DNA of 7,284 nucleotides from assembly GCA_012515725.1 (NCBI GenBank), contig JAAYXU010000075.1, positions 1-7,284 of the forward strand, written 5' to 3'. This document shows, in pieces, positions 6,446-7,284 of the stretch. Made by a program: the position numbers and the translations under genes. The stretch's first letter is position 1; every line of letters starts with the position of its first letter. The notes beneath the pieces are model-generated. The model did not search any database. It was not told where the DNA came from and saw nothing but the letters and a program-made list of their open reading frames with translations. This DNA is from Clostridiales bacterium. Lineage in GTDB: Bacteria; Bacillota; Clostridia; Christensenellales; UMGS416.

Positions 6446-6894
6446 TGCGTGCCGTGGTGCAGCGCGTATCCTGCGCGCATGTGGACGCGGAGGGACGCAC
6501 CACAGGCAGGATCGGGCCGGGATTGCTCGTGCTGCTGGGCGTAGAGCGGGGAGACTCGGACGCAGATCTCGAGTACATCGTGGGCAAGGTGGCCGAGCTT
6601 CGGGTTTTTTCGGATGGGCAGGGGAAAATGAACCTGTCGGTTACGCAGGCAGGGGGCGCGATCCTCCTCATATCGCAGTTTACGCTGGCGGGCGACGCGC
6701 GAAAGGGGAGAAGACCCGACTTCGGAGCCGCTGCGCCGCCCGAGGAAGCCCGCTCCCTGTACGAGCTGACCGCGACACGTCTGCGCGAGCGCGGCATTCC
6801 GGTCGAGACCGGTTGCTTTGGCGCGATGATGGCGGTTTATATGGCGGGAGACGGGCCGGTAACCATACTTCTTGATAGCCGAAAAAATTTTTAG
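6445..6894 (+). CDS. dtd: D-aminoacyl-tRNA deacylase
   Basis: Dtd hydrolyses D-aminoacyl-tRNA (and mischarged glycyl-tRNA-Ala), releasing the tRNA and protecting translation from D-amino acids; it acts as a cytoplasmic homodimer. The 149-aa product has the canonical start MRAVVQRV, then GPGLLVLLGV (24-33), KMNLSV (61-66) and the active-site strand SQFT (77-80), at the same numbering as in Escherichia coli Dtd. RKGRRPDF (86-93) and the cross-subunit Gly-cisPro motif at G137-P138 within GDGPVT (135-140) are also present. The motif is usually NDGPVT, so the asparagine is replaced by glycine, while the essential Gly-Pro pair is kept. It starts at ATG 6445, overlapping the relA stop by one base (TGATG), with GAGAGG (6430-6435) nine bases upstream; translation is likely coupled to relA. 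The 3' end carries an A6T5 run just before TAG. Confidence 0.97.
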   Translation: MRAVVQRVSCAHVDAEGRTTGRIGPGLLVLLGVERGDSDADLEYIVGKVAELRVFSDGQGKMNLSVTQAGGAILLISQFTLAGDARKGRRPDFGAAAPPEEARSLYELTATRLRERGIPVETGCFGAMMAVYMAGDGPVTILLDSRKNF

Positions 6895-6897
6895 GAG
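6893..6897 (+). promoter_or_regulatory. Ribosome binding site of the MBL-fold hydrolase gene
   Basis: AGGAG overlaps the dtd TAG stop and lies 5 nt before ATG 6903. It supports independent initiation of the downstream gene by ribosomes finishing dtd. Confidence 0.75.
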
Positions 6898-6902
6898 CGG
6901 CG

Positions 6903-7284
6903 ATGGAGCTTATTACACTTGTTTCTTCCCGGCCGATGATGGACGAGCGCTGCTATCTCGTGCTGGACGGCGGCAATGCCGTCATCATCGACCCGGACAG
7001 CGTCGAAGATGCCGCGAAGGCCGAGCTCGCGCGGCGCGGCACTCAGCTCGAACTCATACTGCTCACGCACGGTCATTTCGACCACATCGGCTCGGTAGAG
7101 GCGCTGCACCAGGCGACGGGCGCGCGCATCGCGATTCACACGGACGACGCGGCTATGCTGACCGATGCTCGGCGCAACCTGTCGGGGTATTTCGGCTCGC
7201 CGACCACTCAGTGCCCGGCCGATCTTCTGCTGCGGGACGGCGATCTGATACCGTTCTCCGGGTGCAGTATCCGGGTCATACACA
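6903..7284 (+). CDS. MBL-fold metallo-hydrolase (glyoxalase II-like), 5' part; gene continues beyond the window
   Basis: The frame stays open from ATG 6903 to the window edge (127 residues), so the 3' end is missing. The protein has the N-terminal core of the metallo-beta-lactamase fold: strand CYLVLDGGNAVIIDPDS (17-33), then LLTHGHFDH (53-61), the HxHxDH metal-binding motif with H56, H58, D60 and H61. It resembles the small YcbL/glyoxalase II-like hydrolases often encoded next to dtd and relA in Clostridia. These bind two metals, typically zinc, and often cleave thioesters such as S-lactoylglutathione; the substrate of this one cannot be deduced. The usual NCYLV is RCYLV here (R16), and the expected IDPG is IDPD. 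The last visible residues, IRVIH, are about where the next metal-ligand motif (HTPGHT in relatives) should begin. Start and ribosome binding site (6893-6897) are clear; it follows dtd by 8 nt in the same transcript. Confidence 0.92.
   Translation, partial: MELITLVSSRPMMDERCYLVLDGGNAVIIDPDSVEDAAKAELARRGTQLELILLTHGHFDHIGSVEALHQATGARIAIHTDDAAMLTDARRNLSGYFGSPTTQCPADLLLRDGDLIPFSGCSIRVIH

Noticed and set aside
6891..7283. 130-residue minus-strand frame at the right edge
   Set aside because: It is antisense to the MBL-fold gene, whose sense frame carries an intact HxHxDH motif and a good ribosome binding site.

Overview
The window is an uninterrupted run of seven co-directional housekeeping genes on the + strand: secD (3' end only), secF, recJ, apt, relA (a bifunctional Rel), dtd and the 5' part of a metallo-beta-lactamase-fold hydrolase. 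The block recJ-apt-relA-dtd following secDF is a conserved arrangement in Bacillota. The RecJ with a long C-terminal extension, the split SecD/SecF and the bifunctional Rel all fit a Clostridia-like bacterium. By eye the DNA is fairly GC-rich (roughly 58-60%), yet ATA is common as an isoleucine codon. I cannot name a genus. No phage, IS, CRISPR, tRNA or rRNA signature is visible, and no non-coding stretch exceeds about 60 bases.

Layout: secD ends 1 nt before secF (protein export). A 60-base gap follows, holding a GC-rich hairpin with a cUCCGg tetraloop and a T-rich tail, which looks like an intrinsic terminator or attenuator between secDF and recJ. recJ (single-strand DNA exonuclease) starts at a TTG immediately after that element. 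apt follows 14 nt after recJ, relA 23 nt after apt (again a TTG start), dtd overlaps relA by one base (TGATG), and the MBL gene starts 8 nt after dtd and runs off the window.

Control signals: inside the 3' third of recJ there is an excellent sigma-A-type promoter (TTGTCA - 17 nt - TATAAT) about 345 bases upstream of apt. It could give apt-relA-dtd-MBL transcription independent of secDF and recJ. A weaker box pair (GGGACA - 17 nt - TATAAT) lies in the 3' end of relA ahead of dtd. The inferred picture is an operon split into transcriptional segments: export (secDF), repair (recJ), then purine salvage, stringent response and translation quality control (apt-relA-dtd). Apt consumes PRPP and makes AMP, Rel makes and degrades (p)ppGpp from purine nucleotides, and Dtd recycles tRNAs mischarged with D-amino acids.

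I found no previously undescribed system here. The items worth checking are regulatory and compositional: the hairpin before recJ, the internal promoters, weak relA initiation, a strong isoleucine codon-context bias, and an A6T5 tract that puts dtd and the MBL gene in -1 register without an intervening stop.
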